Assembly (NCBI GenBank): GCA_019925095.2
Contig: CM034389.1
Location: 1,324,001-1,388,000 of the forward strand
Source: Dendrolimus kikuchii
Taxonomy: Eukaryota; Arthropoda; Insecta; Lepidoptera; Lasiocampidae
Length of the DNA: 64,000 nucleotides
Reading direction: 5' to 3'
Shown here piece after piece: positions 1 through 10,289 of the stretch. How positions within the stretch are numbered: position 1 is the first letter of the stretch; each line of letters begins with the position of its first letter. A program made the translations under genes and the position numbers. The notes below the pieces were generated by a model, which was given only the letters and a program-made list of their open reading frames with translations, made no database searches and was not told the DNA's origin.

Positions 1-480
1 CCATTAACGCATGTGTCAGTAAGCGCGGAAGATGAAGACGCGCTCACTCCCAATCACTTCCTGATCGGTTCAGCGACGGGCCTGCCGATTACAGGAGTGA
101 CTGAAATAGCGGACAGGAAGACATGGTTCGCCAGCCAGGCATTGGCGGACAAGTTCTGGACGCGTTGGCTCCGAGAATACTTGCCAACGCTAGCAGCCAG
201 GGACGACGTGCGCCGTAAGGAAGAACGCGTGCACGTCGGGGACGTGGTAATAATCGCCGACGGCTTGTTACCACGGAACGTGTGGCCCCGAGGTGTCGTC
301 GAGCGGACATACATCGGGCCAGATAACGTCGTACGAAGCGCGGAGGTACGTACGAAGGGAGGTATCTTCAGGCGACCGGTCAGGCGGCTGATTGTCCTGA
401 CGAAGGAAGATGGCTCCGAGGATCTGCGCCGGGGGGAGGATGTTGCGGACAGAATCACCCCCCTGACCTCTCCCCCGTAA
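1..480 (+). CDS. BEL/Pao retrotransposon pol, C-terminal end (5' part outside window)
   Basis: The frame is open from the first base to the TAA at 478-480, so the GTG at 13 is not a real start. The reading contains ALTPNHFLIG, then FWTRWLREYLPTL, VHVGDVVIIAD, WPRGVVERTY and a closing RRPVRRLIVL. This order is the conserved tail after the integrase core of BEL/Pao polyproteins (the DUF5641-type region). Reverse transcriptase, RNase H and the integrase catalytic core must lie left of the window. The last 40 bases of the frame run into the 3' LTR. No frameshift is visible here, so this end may be fairly young. The family call is confident; activity cannot be judged. Confidence 0.88.
   Translation, partial: PLTHVSVSAEDEDALTPNHFLIGSATGLPITGVTEIADRKTWFASQALADKFWTRWLREYLPTLAARDDVRRKEERVHVGDVVIIADGLLPRNVWPRGVVERTYIGPDNVVRSAEVRTKGGIFRRPVRRLIVLTKEDGSEDLRRGEDVADRITPLTSPP
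431..440 (+). promoter_or_regulatory. Polypurine tract of the BEL/Pao element
   Basis: GGGGGGAGGA lies directly before the LTR start TGTTGCGGACAG at 441. This is the position expected for the plus-strand primer in LTR retrotransposons. It also fixes the LTR boundary. Confidence 0.7.
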
Positions 481-984
481 ATCTCGTACCCCCACGCCCC
501 GCTTACCGCGGATACGTAGCTCGCTCCGTTAGCTGCTAAGCGTCTGCATTTTTGTAGTACCTTAGTAAGCACGGGGCGAGCCTACGACACGCCACGCAAC
601 CAAGTATACCTTGTTCGTTCGGTCAAATATATACACACAAGGAAGAGTATATACACACAAGGAAGACTAAGAAGACCAGGAAGATCAAGGGGCATTCGGA
701 AGACTTTACAGCCAACGGACTCTCAGCGTGTCTACGTGGATATTGTGAACCACCAGTGATTGTGATTAGTGCCACTCGTGTTGATCGGTGTAATCGGTAT
801 AATTAGTGCTATCTACGTTCAGTGTAACGTCCGGGGCTAGTGCTAAGTTGTGTCGATTAAACTCGAACGTGCCGTGTGATACAGTTGTACTGATCGCACC
901 TGTTGCTGTTGCAGCGTCTATAAATATATATACAGTTAACTTGCTAAGGGGTGTTTCATTTAGGGCGACCCTGCGCCCGCAAGC
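441..984 (+). repeat. 3' LTR of the BEL/Pao element
   Basis: It begins TGTTGCGG right after a polypurine tract and ends with CCGCAAGC, close to the inverted CCGCAACA expected. The same start recurs at 27634-27660 (27 identical bases) and, inverted with small changes, near 38057-38079. A direct repeat of about 18 bp containing TATACACACAAGGAAG lies at 629-666. The 5' LTR is not in the window. The right boundary is inferred from the inverted end and from the Fam-A fragment that follows. Confidence 0.65.
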
Positions 985-986
985 CC

Positions 987-1088
987 ACCTGGTCACTGAT
1001 GTCGGAACACACCTCAAGGTTGTTTTGGCGTCATACTTCAGACCAGGGGTGGTAGCCATCCAGTCGGGCAAATGCCCTACCACCTGGC
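987..1088 (-). repeat. Fam-A fragment
   Basis: About 100 bp of the middle of Fam-A, truncated at both ends, abutting the BEL LTR. Both poly(A) and 5' end are missing. Confidence 0.75.
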
Positions 1089-1739
1089 AAGTTGAATAGT
1101 CAAGGCATGAAAACTTAATCAACAAACAAATTCATATATGCAATTATAATATATTAGTGCTCGCCTGTGGTCGAAATTCGATCATAATAAAAAAAAAAAT
1201 ATAAGTTTGAACATTATTAAGGTTCTGTTGTCAAAGACTATACTTATATAATCACAGATTTCGTCAAGGCTACACTGTTAATTTGACTTGAACAATAAAC
1301 AAGAAGTATATATGCGTGTGTGTGTCAAATACATGGTAGTGTGTGTAATGCTTTTTTTAACGATTTATTGTTTATGCATAATTAAAAAAAAAAAATTGCA
1401 TTCTGCTCTCCTCTATATAAACTATAAGTGTGCGAAATTTCATACTCCTCCGTTAGCGTAATTTTCGTAAAAAGGCGTACAAAGTTTTTTGCTTCACGTA
1501 TTGATAAATAGATTACGTTGTAAAAAAAATATTATCACTTTAATAAGCTTAGAAAAATATGTGCTCATTTTATAAGCCTATGATCAAAGGACTACGAGGT
1601 ACATTATGAGAGCGCAATCATAAGGATCTTACTTTGAACCAAAAAGTATTATATTTCTAATTCAAATAATGATCAAAGGCACTTCGGATACGTACTTTAC
1701 AAGAATACTTCTACATATTACACCACATTCGTATAGCTA
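1089..1739. other. AT-rich stretch, nothing recognised
   Basis: Many homopolymer A/T runs, no open frame of note and no terminal repeats that I can see. Confidence 0.5.
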
Positions 1740-1835
1740 ATACAAAATCGATTTTATCCTTGTATTCTTCATCTTTTATATAGTCTATTTCAGTTTTTTT
1801 TTAAATAGCTTCAATGTACAGACACGGCATGTTTA
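1740..1835 (+). repeat. Fam-K fragment
   Basis: The segment with TTTATATAGTCTATTTCAG, a T-run and ATAGCTTCAAT matches 63865-63920 and, inverted, 44470-44545. It is the 3' part of Fam-K only. Confidence 0.45.
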
Positions 1836-1849
1836 GAATTTTATAATAA

Positions 1850-2341
1850 TGTTACAACTCTGGTCCCGACAAAAACAAAATCCACCTGCATATCTGAAAC
1901 AAAGCACATTTATTATCCGTCGGCATTTGAATTAATAACATTTAAATTCTTTTATGGTCGTCTTCTTTTGTTTACTTTGTGTTTAAAATTTGTGATTAGA
2001 AAACAGCCCATTGTTGCATTGTAATCTTTTATGGCAGTTATTAGCCAGGTGTGTCGGATTAATTCGATTTAGATACGGGGATTGCATTGCAGTTGCGCAG
2101 TATAAAAGGATGACCTGATGGAGGTGGGAGTCAGTCGAGCGATAACCACGAGCGAAACAAGACGTGTGTACTACAATCGGGAATCTAATAAGTGACGGAC
2201 TTTGCGCGTGTTATTGAATCGTGCGGTTTGTACTGGTTGCGTCCAGTTATATTTTTACCTGTCTTATACATGTTTGTATAGTTCTAATAAATTCTATAGT
2301 AATTCCAACGGCATTTTAATTCGAGTCCCACACTCGTAACA
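1850..2341 (+). repeat. Fam-L1 LTR (solo)
   Basis: Starts TGTTAC and ends GTAACA. It shares its 3' two-thirds with the copies at 17322-17774 and 60496-61008. A TATA-like AGTATAAAAGG is at about 2099 and an AATAAATTC at about 2286, as expected for promoter and polyadenylation signals. No internal coding region follows, so it is a solo LTR. The flanking 4 bases do not match exactly. Confidence 0.65.
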
Positions 2342-2476
2342 ATATGTTATAAAGTAATATTTGAACAAATGTCACACCCTGTTAGATTGACATATTTACT
2401 TTTGTACTTTTAAAGTGTTTCAAACAAATATTTTTATGGGAACGAATCTAGTTTATGTCGCGTTTTGCAATAAAAT

Positions 2477-2900
2477 GCAAGGAACGGCGAAATAACTGCT
2501 GCAGCCGGGCGGCTTGTTGTAAGAGGGGATAAAACCGCCCACAGCCAGCCAGCCACGGCACTTGGCCGACTAAAAGGCTGCCACCCCTGGTCTAGGGTAT
2601 AAAACCGTAAGAACCTTGACTTATGTTTTTTTCATCGCATAGCTTCAGCAAATAGACAGATAGCCCACCTGATGGAAAGCAGCTACCATTGCCTATGGAC
2701 ATTTGCAACGCCAAAGGCTTTACAAATGCGCTGTTGCTCCCAAACGAGACTGACACCTGGCCACTAATGCCGGAACACAACTCAAGGTTCTTATGTGGCC
2801 CGATTCCAGTCAAGAGAGCAGCAGCGTATTTGTAACGCCTTTGGTGTTGCAAATTTCCATAGGTTAGAGTAACCACTTTCCACCAGGTGAGCCGTCGTCC
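2477..2900 (+). repeat. Fam-A copy interrupted by a second Fam-A
   Basis: The 5' half (2477-2625) and 3' half (2790-2900) are in the same orientation. They are separated by a minus-strand Fam-A insertion bounded by CTTATG on both sides. This copy is diverged and lacks a clear poly(A). Confidence 0.7.
2626..2789 (-). repeat. Fam-A, 5'-truncated, nested in Fam-A
   Basis: It runs from a T-tract (poly(A) on the minus strand) to mid-element and is flanked by a 6-bp CTTATG duplication (2620-2625 and 2790-2795). Confidence 0.7.
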
Positions 2901-2949
2901 ATAATGGCGAATGACACCATTGACATACTCTTTGTGGCCATTGGCAATT

Positions 2950-3266
2950 ATTATTTTTATTGGAGGAGTTCAGCAGACAGACAGACGGCCCTCTTAATGG
3001 AAAGCGGTTACCATCGCCTATGGACATTTGCAACACCAAAGGTGCTACAAATGCGCTGCTGCTTTCTTAAGGGAGACTGGAACCTGGCCACTAATGCCAG
3101 AATACAACTCGAGGTTCTTATGGCGACATACTTTAGACCAGGGGTGGTAGCCTTCCATCCAGTCGGGCAAATGCCCTACCACCTGGCTGTGGGTTGTTTT
3201 GTCGCCTCTTACGACAGGTCGCCCGGCCGCAGGAAATTGTTTTCTTTCTCCGTTCCTGCACTGATG
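2950..3266 (-). repeat. Fam-A, near full length
   Basis: The copy spans poly(A) to the conserved 5' terminus (CAGGAACGG on the minus strand). The open frame 2904-3341 on plus is antisense to it and not a gene. Confidence 0.8.
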
Positions 3267-3288
3267 AATATTCAAAAATATTACATCA

Positions 3289-4161
3289 TGGGAGCTGCAT
3301 ACGTCTGCAGTCATCGCAGTGGACAGAGAACTACTGGCTAATGTTTTTTTTAAATTAGATTTGGCTTTATGTTGTTGGTCCGAAGACCTCACAACTTTAC
3401 TGGGGTTTTCTGGGCGAGCGCCTTCGCGAAGCGAACTTTATACCTCGACTGGACTGTTACCATGAAAGGGGGATGAATCTAACGATGCCGACTAGTGGGC
3501 GACACAATGTACTAATTGAGAACGGGCGACGGATAATTCAAAGCCCGAGGGGAAGGATCCCGGCGGACTGGGATCAGTGGTTCGCGGCGGCCTACGCTAT
3601 CTTACTGCCGTTTCACAACGTGTTATTGTTGGGAGAGAAGAAACGGCGAAAGAAACTTACCAGCAACACGCCTAGTCTATTCTATGGGGAGGGGGGCTAT
3701 GTCTCGTAGCGTCCCTCACGGGGACGTAGAGAGATCGTGATTGGCGGCGTCACAGACGCCGCCGTCTGCCTCTGACTGTCGTTGCCTGCCAGTCTGCCGT
3801 CCTAACCGCGGGCGGGCTAATTCGGGCCAGCCGTTTTCTAATAACGTCGACCCTGTCGGTGAGGACGTTACGCGGTCGTCGCACGCCTTTCGTCGAGGCT
3901 TATAATCGGACGTGGACACGACGAGCGGATTTCGATGGTGCACTGGTTAGCGCTACGCGGGAGCGCACATATTATTAGTTGCTCTATCTCGTTCACGCAT
4001 TGTGCTATATATTGTACTAGCTGTACGACTTGTTAATATTTGTACTTAAGGTTACTGTTTCCAAAATAAATGAGTTCACTTCAGTTCACATCAGCGCTGG
4101 ACAGTGAATACTACTCTCTACCATCTGAAGTATCATTTAACCTCTACCTCTCGCTGCTTCA
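3289..4161 (+). repeat. Fam-L2 LTR-like unit split by Fam-F
   Basis: 3289-3340 plus 3943-4161 match 9777-10031. The unit starts TGGGAGCTGC and ends CTGCTTCA. It carries GCTATATATTG (TATA-like, about 3992) and CCAAAATAAATGAG (polyadenylation-like, about 4060). The Fam-F element sits in between, with imperfect duplication (ACTGGCTA versus ACTGGTTA). No matching short target duplication is visible around the outer ends, so solo LTR is likely but not proven. Confidence 0.5.
3341..3942 (-). mobile_element. Fam-F retroposon
   Basis: About 600 bp with poly(A) on the minus strand (T-run at 3343-3351). A second, 5'-truncated copy at 46400-46752 has a 12-bp target duplication, so the family moves by retroposition. 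On the plus strand, antisense to the element, lies a frame (3473-3709) containing LLGEKKRRKKL, a motif shared with PLE ends and with the 10.3-kb element. I cannot assign it to a known clade. Confidence 0.55.
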
Positions 4162-4600
4162 AGGTCATGTTATATGGGCCCGAATGTTGGGCCACTAAAG
4201 AGATAGACCACAAACGACTCCACTCATCTAATATGAGAATGTTGCGATGGATTTATGGTATTACAAGAATGGATAAGGTGAGAAATTAGTACACATGGGA
4301 TCTTTGAAAGTTGCACCCGTTACTGAAAAATTGAGAGGAAGAAGACTGAGGTGGTATGGGCATATAATGACTACGAATGAAAGTCACGTGACAAAATGTT
4401 AAACTGCAAGATTGATGAATATTGATGTAAAGGTAGACCCAAAAAGAGATGGATGGATTTTGTGATGTGATGATTTGTGGTATGATAAAGAACATATGTC
4501 TGAATAGAGAAGTATAGAAGAAAAAGACATATTGTGCCGACCACAAATAATTGGAAGAAGGTAAAAGTAAAGAGAATATTCAAAAATATTATGAGCTTAA
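4162..4600 (+). pseudogene. Non-LTR retrotransposon RT C-terminus, broken (Fam-E)
   Basis: Reading pieces MLYGPECWATKEIDHKRL, MRMLRWIYGITRMDKVRN, KLRGRRLRWYGHIM and KGRPKKRWMDF are the usual tail of RTE-like reverse transcriptase proteins. They are separated by stops and frame changes. The 3' end (GACATATTGTGCCGACC at about 4526) recurs at 31686-31703. Confidence 0.65.
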
Positions 4601-4822
4601 GTTGCTAATAAAGTTATTATTCTACTTCAGAGATGCGCACTGATAACTCCAGTGATCAACGTTTTCCTTGCCAGAAGCAGATCTAAAGACAAATGTGGGT
4701 TATCTGACGAAAAGTGATCACTGCTAAGTGATTACTACAATAGCTAAGAAAAGTTATGATATTTTAAGGTGTTCCATTGACAAACAATTAGTACTACTTG
4801 CAAACTATACAATTCAACTTAC
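4601..4822 (-). other. Intron or downstream sequence of the proline-rich gene
   Basis: AT-rich. It begins on the minus strand with GTAAGT directly after the exon at 4823. No further exon was recognised to its left. Confidence 0.4.
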
Positions 4823-5117
4823 CCGGTGATGCAATGACATATTACTCCCATTTTGGAACCTAACGATTGTCTGCAGTGAGGCCGGTGTGGACATGCTCTT
4901 CGTTATTGAGGAGGTCCCTGAATCCTTGTCTTGCTGTTCTTTCAGGAGTAAACCTCGCGCAATCTTCGCGTTTAGGCTTTTATTCGCATGCTGGTGGGGA
5001 AGCAGTGGCGCCTCCATGGTCTTCGTTGTGTACGAAGGTGATGAGGTCTGGCTGAAAGAGTCTGAGGATACGTTGGAGTCTTGCCTCACACTAATGTTCG
5101 ATCCGGAACTTGGTGAC
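4823..5117 (-). CDS. Putative host-gene exon 5 of 5 seen: Ser/Thr-rich protein segment
   Basis: 295 nt between an acceptor ATCATTACAG and a strong donor CACCGG|GTAAGT. It takes phase 2 from the previous exon and ends at phase 0. Its 98 complete codons are open, with sensible composition: SPSSGSNISVRQDSNVSSDS, FSQTSSPSYTTKTMEAPLLP, KIARGLLLKEQQDKDSG and STPASLQTIVRFQNGSNMS. There are no membrane segments; the look is that of a disordered, phosphorylatable linker. The next exon must lie left of 4800 or outside the window. Cytoskeletal adaptors such as neuron navigator/sickie-type proteins would be my first comparison, but that is a guess. Confidence 0.75.
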
Positions 5118-5493
5118 CTGTAATGATTTGGATTTGTAACAACACTATAAACAGAAATCAGGTGTAGCGCAAAGTTAATATCATTGAGACACGTGACTAT
5201 TGTGTACATTATATATATATAGAAAATGAATATATATTTAGACTTTGTTGTATCTACTGGAATTTCCATCCTAGTCCAAAACTACAAATTAGGCAAACGA
5301 ATGCTGACCATTTTCTGCTATACTTGCTACTGCAATCAATAGCAGGTGTAGTGTAAAATTTAGAAGATTGGAAATAATGTCTCAAGGCAGACCTTATCGT
5401 ATTAAGATTTCTCTGAGCTTCAACAGCTTCTACGGATATGATAAACTGGCAATTTATAAGAATATTTAAATAAGAAAAAACCTTGAAATTTAC
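5118..5493 (-). other. Intron of the proline-rich gene
   Basis: Bounded by GAG|GTAAAT and CATTACAG on the minus strand. AT-rich; no repeat recognised. Confidence 0.6.
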
Positions 5494-5640
5494 CTCTTAA
5501 TTGTTTGATTCTGCGTGACAGTGGGCGGCGGTGAGAACGGAGTATCTGGTATTTTGACGGTAGGTTTTTTCGGTATTGGTGGCTGTGGGTTGCGGTTGCA
5601 ATCTAATTTTGGTTGCGCTGGTATCGGTGCCACAGTTCTT
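5494..5640 (-). CDS. Putative host-gene exon 4: SH3-ligand-like proline segment
   Basis: 147 nt with acceptor TTAAAACAG and donor AAGAG|GTAAAT. It opens at phase 2 and closes at phase 2, matching both neighbours. The reading RTVAPIPAQPKLDCNRNPQP continues with PIPKKPTVKIPDTPFSPPP and TVTQNQTIK. PPIPKKPTV is a typical class of SH3-binding sequence (proline-rich with a basic residue). Function is inferred from composition only. Confidence 0.75.
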
Positions 5641-6352
5641 CTGTTTTAATATAAAAATTATTTTTATCTTCTTCATTCTTTATTAAGGTCCTCATAATTA
5701 TTGTTTGCGATAGTCTGTCAAGGTAATTTTTAAGGTATTTTGAGGTATATGACTACAACAGGCGACGGAGATAGGAGACCATGACACATGATAATTTATA
5801 TGCAGTTGTTTGTTCTTCGTCAGTCAAATAGATATCCATTGCTGGATCTAAGGCTAGTCAAGTCCGAGCCTCATAGCCTGGTTTTCCGCTTATCAAATCT
5901 AGCGCTTGCCGGCGATCTTACCACATTGGGACCACACACACCACGAGGACATTCTATGCTACGTTATGTATCTACTCCAGCACATATTTGCTTCATTAGC
6001 TGTCGATCCAACGACAGACGTGACCGGCTTACAATCATTTCACCTTACTTTTTTCTCCTCATACAATTAATTACATACCCAGAGAAGGTGTCATTTACCT
6101 CGGTTGCCAGTCCCAGTTTTTTTTTTATCACTAGAGTACATCAGACAAGCTGACTTGGTGGAAAGTGTTTATCGTCGCCTATCGCTTGTATACAACACCA
6201 AACTACCCACTAATAAACTATACACTAGACAAATATCCTAGCATCTGGAAAACCTCAGTATCGAAAATTCTATTTTTAGCCATAGTAGAGAAAGCTACAG
6301 GCCAGCTGAACCGTTGTTCTGTTTAGATCTTATAAAAAGATCAGAACTTAAC
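5641..6352 (-). other. Intron of the proline-rich gene
   Basis: 712 nt, bounded by CAG|GTTAAG and TTAAAACAG on the minus strand. It holds a degraded Fam-Q tail at 6132-6205. The open frame 5788-6153 on plus has no recognisable content. Confidence 0.6.
6132..6205 (-). repeat. Degraded Fam-Q/Fam-A 3' tail
   Basis: GAGTACATCAGACAAGCTGA and GGAAAGTGTTTATCGTCGCC are diverged forms of the common tail. About 70 bp remain, inside an intron. Confidence 0.45.
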
Positions 6353-6549
6353 CTGTTGCAGTTGCCATTAGGGTCCGTGGTCAGCGGTCTGGGCGGCGTG
6401 GGTGGTGGGACTCGCCTTGGCGGTTGGGGCGAGCGGCGTGGAGGCGCTGGTGGTGGCACTGGCAGCGGCTGCGGAGGGACGGATGCCGTGCGCTGCGGGA
6501 CGGGTGGCGGGGCTGGTGGGGCAGATATCCCCACCGGGGGCGGTTGCAG
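6353..6549 (-). CDS. Putative host-gene exon 3: polyproline exon
   Basis: 197 nt between acceptor TTTATAACAG and donor CAACAG|GTTAAG. It starts at phase 0 and leaves 2 bases, as exon 4 requires. It encodes LQPPPVGISAPPAPPPVPQR, then TASVPPQPLPVPPPAPP, RRSPQPPRRVPPPTPPRPL and TTDPNGNCN. The stretch is strongly GC-rich against AT-rich flanks. Such runs bind SH3, WW or EVH1 domains in actin-regulating proteins; the specific partner cannot be read from sequence. Confidence 0.78.
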
Positions 6550-7271
6550 CTGTTATAAAATAAATTAGACAAATTAATTAAACCATCCACACATTTCTTC
6601 TACCGTAGAATGAGACGTTCAGGTTTCCATTATTGCTTTAAGGCTGATTAGACAATAGACAATTAACAGCTGCATTGCCTAAATTAATATCACCCTTGCT
6701 ATTCTACCAATGCACAAACAGACATACAAGCTCCTTGCACTGATGTATTATGGAAATACCACCTAAACGGATAAAGTAGTTTGCGTCCACTTTTTTAATC
6801 GGTACCATTGAAGAGTGATGTCTGTTTTTCATGAAACTTTTAATTTAGGTGTCTTCATATCTAGCCAAACTGTAGGTCCTTGCCTGACACCAGACAGGGA
6901 AGTTCTTCTGGTAGCTTTTAGCTACCATAAGAACTTCCCTGAGACAAGTGTCATTATTCAGTTGAAATTTTCAGCATATACACAATTCTTGCTTAAAAAC
7001 AACCAATTCTTTTCAACAAATATAATACATTATAGGTTTGCGTTTGATCATGACTCACTTGATGTTGGATGGAGATATGGTCTATAATGCTGCACCTTTA
7101 CCTAGAAGGTGCCGCCTATTCACAGAGCACTTGAAGACACCAATTTTTAGGTTTCGGGACAAAGAGACTCCTTCGTTGTAAGCATATCGTAGATGGACGC
7201 GAGGCACCTTTTTCGTATATGTAGTATGTCTACCATATACCGGTATTATATAGACCTTATATTACCTTTAC
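6550..7271 (-). other. Intron of the proline-rich gene
   Basis: 722 nt between AAG|GTAAAGG and TTTATAACAG on the minus strand. It contains a near-perfect hairpin at 6885-6953. Confidence 0.6.
6885..6953. other. Intronic hairpin, about 69 nt
   Basis: Arms 6895-6915 and 6921-6941 pair 20 of 21 positions around a 5-nt loop (TTTTA). An outer 6-bp stem (TGACAC/GTGTCA) flanks them. Size and shape resemble a miRNA precursor, but an inverted-repeat remnant would look the same. Confidence 0.5.
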
Positions 7272-7476
7272 CTTAATGTGAGCTCTTGGTGGAGCCAACC
7301 TCGAAGGTGGACAATAGGGCAACGCGTCTGATGGACAGTAGACGAACCCCGTTGGTCTTTGCTGCTGAGGTGCACACGCAGCAGTGGAGTGCCGCCGTGG
7401 GGTACCAGCGGTGGGCCGAAGCAGCTCCAGAAGTTTTTCTCCAGGCGTGGCTGCCAGGCTGCCTGCGCGGCCGCAG
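7272..7476 (-). CDS. Putative host-gene exon 2
   Basis: 205 nt ending ATTAAG|GTAAAGG at phase 0. It takes phase 2 from the upstream exon. The acceptor is CAACAG at 7477-7478; an alternative TTTTAG acceptor would start the exon at 7491 in the same frame and add TFANS. The reading includes CGRAGSLAATPGEKLLELL, RPTAGTPRRHSTAACAP, QQQRPTGFVYCPSDALPY and CPPSRLAPPRAHIK. GC-rich, proline- and arginine-rich. The two other open frames here are shadows. Confidence 0.68.
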
Positions 7477-7533
7477 CTGTTGGCAAACGTACTAAAATTA
7501 ATATATTAATATCAAAATAGAATCTTACAGATT

Positions 7534-7780
7534 ATTTGTATACATTCATGAGTTTACAACCACTTCCAAAATATTTTCAGTCACTGTTAAAAGAGAAAAC
7601 GTGACGCAAAAATTCCTCACTTCTACGAGTAAGGTGGCTCTCAGAAGGCTGGTTACGGTAGAACTCTTAGGAACTAATATTGTTTACTAGGCATTATCGG
7701 ATGCATTGCGCAGGCCAAAATTTTTTGTATCAAAATATTTCGTCACTTCCAATAAGCTTGGTAAATACAGATTTTTTTGT
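7534..7780 (+). repeat. Fam-J copy 1
   Basis: About 245 bp, from TACATTCATGAGTTTACAAC to GTAAATACAGAT, repeated in the same orientation at 8402-8649. It lies in an intron of the proline-rich gene. Confidence 0.7.
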
Positions 7781-7783
7781 ATA

Positions 7784-8410
7784 TGTCGGGTTCACGCCGG
7801 GAGCGAACGAAAGTCGCTCCGAGAATAACACAATAATAATCTGAAATATTATAATCAAAGTTTATTACACTAGAATTATCACAATTACGATATTAAATAT
7901 TGCACACTAATACACAGAAATATTAGGACAACTCCAAGATTCTCATCCACGCTTGTCAGATGTCGAGCAGCAATTTGCCCTCCAAGAATGCTGCTATTAT
8001 CGAGCAGTAATTATCGACCACATTATATTATGTGCTCCTCGTCCAAGACTACCAATGCAGACTGTCCGTCGTGGACTTCGTTGTAGCCTCGTAGACTGTT
8101 GGTTTTAGACTGCCCCTCCTCTGACCGAACACCGCGTATTTAAAAGGTCCTCGTAGCGCGCCGCAGTGACACCATCCGGTAATGCTGGGGCGCCACTTCA
8201 GTTACACTACCTTCATAAAACTAACTTCCACCATACGTAACTTCCAACATCCGGTTACTTTAATTCCGATATCTGTTAGCTTAATAATAAACGCTTCTAC
8301 GTTGACATCCGGTTAAACGACTTCCGATTACTACGTGAAAGAATACTGTATCCGGTTATTGACTACTTCCGTCATATGGTTACTTTATAATAACAAATAC
8401 GATTCCTACA
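7784..8410 (-). repeat. Fam-L3 LTR-like unit between two Fam-J copies
   Basis: On the minus strand it ends with GGCGTGAACCCGACA. It carries TTTTAAATACGCGG (TATA-like) and an AATAAACTTTG signal in the order expected for an LTR. No second copy exists in the window and target duplications are unclear, so the call is tentative. Confidence 0.4.
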
Positions 8411-8649
8411 TACACATTCATGAGTTTACAACCACTTCCAAAATGTTTTCAGTCACTGTTAAAAGAGAAAACGTGACGCAAAAATTCCTCACTTCTACGA
8501 GTAAGGTGCTCCGCTCAGAAGGCTGGTTACGGTAGAACTCTTAAGAACCAATATTGTTTTGTTAGGCATTTTCGGATGCATTGCGCAGCCCAAAAAATTT
8601 TGTAATAATATATGCTGTTGCTTCCAATAAGCTTGGTAAATACAGATAA
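8402..8649 (+). repeat. Fam-J copy 2
   Basis: Same unit as 7534-7780 with scattered substitutions and small indels. It ends about 35 bp from the exon at 8686. Confidence 0.7.
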
Positions 8650-8685
8650 GATATTATAACAAATAAATGTTGCGCACAAGTCTAC

Positions 8686-8753
8686 CTGCCGTCCTGCTGC
8701 CATTGCGAATAATTCCCTGACGGACGTGCCGTGTGGGTTTGTTGAGTGACTCC
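8686..8753 (-). CDS. Putative host-gene exon 1 of 5 seen
   Basis: 68 nt, donor GGCAG|GTAGAC, acceptor GAATTCAG. An in-frame TGA just upstream forces the exon to begin near 8753. It encodes GVTQQTHTARPSGNYSQWQ then QDG, leaving two bases (AG) that complete a serine codon with either start of the next exon. It is short and its acceptor lacks a good pyrimidine tract, so it is the weakest of the five. The phase agreement supports it. Confidence 0.5.
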
Positions 8754-8849
8754 CTGAATTCATCGTCTTAATCAAATCCCAATACCTTAAGACGATGACA
8801 CCACATTGTAGTTTTAATATAGCATATTGTTAAACTCGCGCCGTTCGTA

Positions 8850-9294
8850 TAGTCGACGATCCCATACTAACAGGCGGTTTAAAACTGCTTAGTCTTCGGA
8901 AAGACTTTACGTCCCTCTGCGTATTCTACTGCCTGTAGAACGGAGAGTGTTCCGAGGAACTGTTTGATCTGGTTCCAACGCTTCATACTTACAATAGCAC
9001 CGCTCGCCATCGACCGGATATTCACCTCCATTTCCTGGAGCTTCCGTGCTCAACTACGCAATGGTTCTCTAGAACGTTTATTCCGCGTACAACAATGATC
9101 TGGAAGGAACTCCTCGCCTAGGTTTCTCCTCTGCGCTACGACATGGAGTCGTTTAAGAAGGGCGTTATAAATATTCTTAGAGGCTGGCAACGCGTTGGTA
9201 GCGCCCCTGGTGTTGCAAACGTCCATAGGCGACGGTAACCTCCTTCCATCAAGTGGACCGTCCGCCTGTTTGCCCGCTTCAGGCAATAAAAAAA
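8850..9294 (+). pseudogene. Fam-Q LINE (Jockey/CR1-like), RT C-terminus and 3' tail
   Basis: Frame pieces read DFTSLCVFY, GECSEELFDLVP, then YDMESFKKGVINILRGWQRV and GVANVHRRR. These are the C-terminal end of non-LTR reverse transcriptases of this kind. Stops interrupt the frame. The 3' UTR ends GCAATAAAAAAAA, and its last 85 bp match the tail of Fam-A. 5'-truncated. Confidence 0.75.
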
Positions 9295-9776
9295 AGGTTC
9301 ATGACTTTTTTCTAATTTCTTGGAATGGATTATCTAGTTTTTGACATTGCACACCTGATCTGTATGTGAGTGAGACCATAAGCGAGTATGGCTTTGCTAC
9401 ACGTTCACAACTGATCATTCTGTCAAATAGGTAATGTGCATGTATATGTTGAACGAATAAATCTTGCTCTCTTTCGTGGACTGCAATAACCTCGCTGCAG
9501 GTCCGTTTTAAGCATATTAAGCGCTAGAATGCAAAAATCAACTTACGCCCCACTTGTCGGCTGCCTATGTTAGCCATTTTGGCAAAAAATTAACCTTATG
9601 AAATCGTTATGTTCGTCCGCCTGACTTTGTGTTTAAAAGTCATTACCTTAAGAAACTACTTATTCTATAGATATAAAATTTGACAGAATGATGTGATCTA
9701 TATGGCGCTTTACATTGGTGTAGTAAATTCGCGAAACAAATGAAAATTAGGAATGACTGCCATACAACTAAATTTA
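9295..9776. other. No gene recognised
   Basis: AT-rich. A segment around 9571-9610 (ATTTTGGCAAAAAATTAACC) loosely resembles sequence just left of the LTR at 17322. Confidence 0.4.
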
Positions 9777-10031
9777 TGAGAGCTGCATACGTCTAGTCAT
9801 TGCAGCGGACAACAAACTACTGGCTAGCGCAACGCGGGAGCGCACATATTAATAGTTGCTGTATCTCGCTCACACATTGTGCTATATATTGTACTAGCTG
9901 TACGACTTGTTAATATTCGTACTTAAGTTTCCAAAATAAATAAGTTCACTTCAGTTCACATTAGCAATCGACAGTAAATACTACTCTCTGCCATCTGAAG
10001 TATCCTTTAACATCTACCTCTCGCTGCTACA
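9777..10031 (+). repeat. Fam-L2 LTR-like unit
   Basis: Uninterrupted copy of the unit at 3289-4161: TGAGAGCTGC start, GCTATATATTG, CCAAAATAAATAAG, and CTGCTACA end. No clear target duplication. Confidence 0.5.
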
Positions 10032-10289
10032 GACTATTCTGTGTGGCATCGTTAATAAAATCTTAAAATATCATGACGATTATTTTAATTAATTATTTCA
10101 AGTCCATCGGCTTGCGCCTCCAAGACCCCTCCGCAAGGTTGCGCTCCCGGGTATCGACAGCCCTGCAGCTGGATTGCAATACTCATGTTTGATTATTGTA
10201 ATATTTAAGCAGTTTATATATTCACCGAATAATAACACAGAATAGTTTATATCCATTACCCTACCACTTGAAGCGTTCTGTTTCCGCTC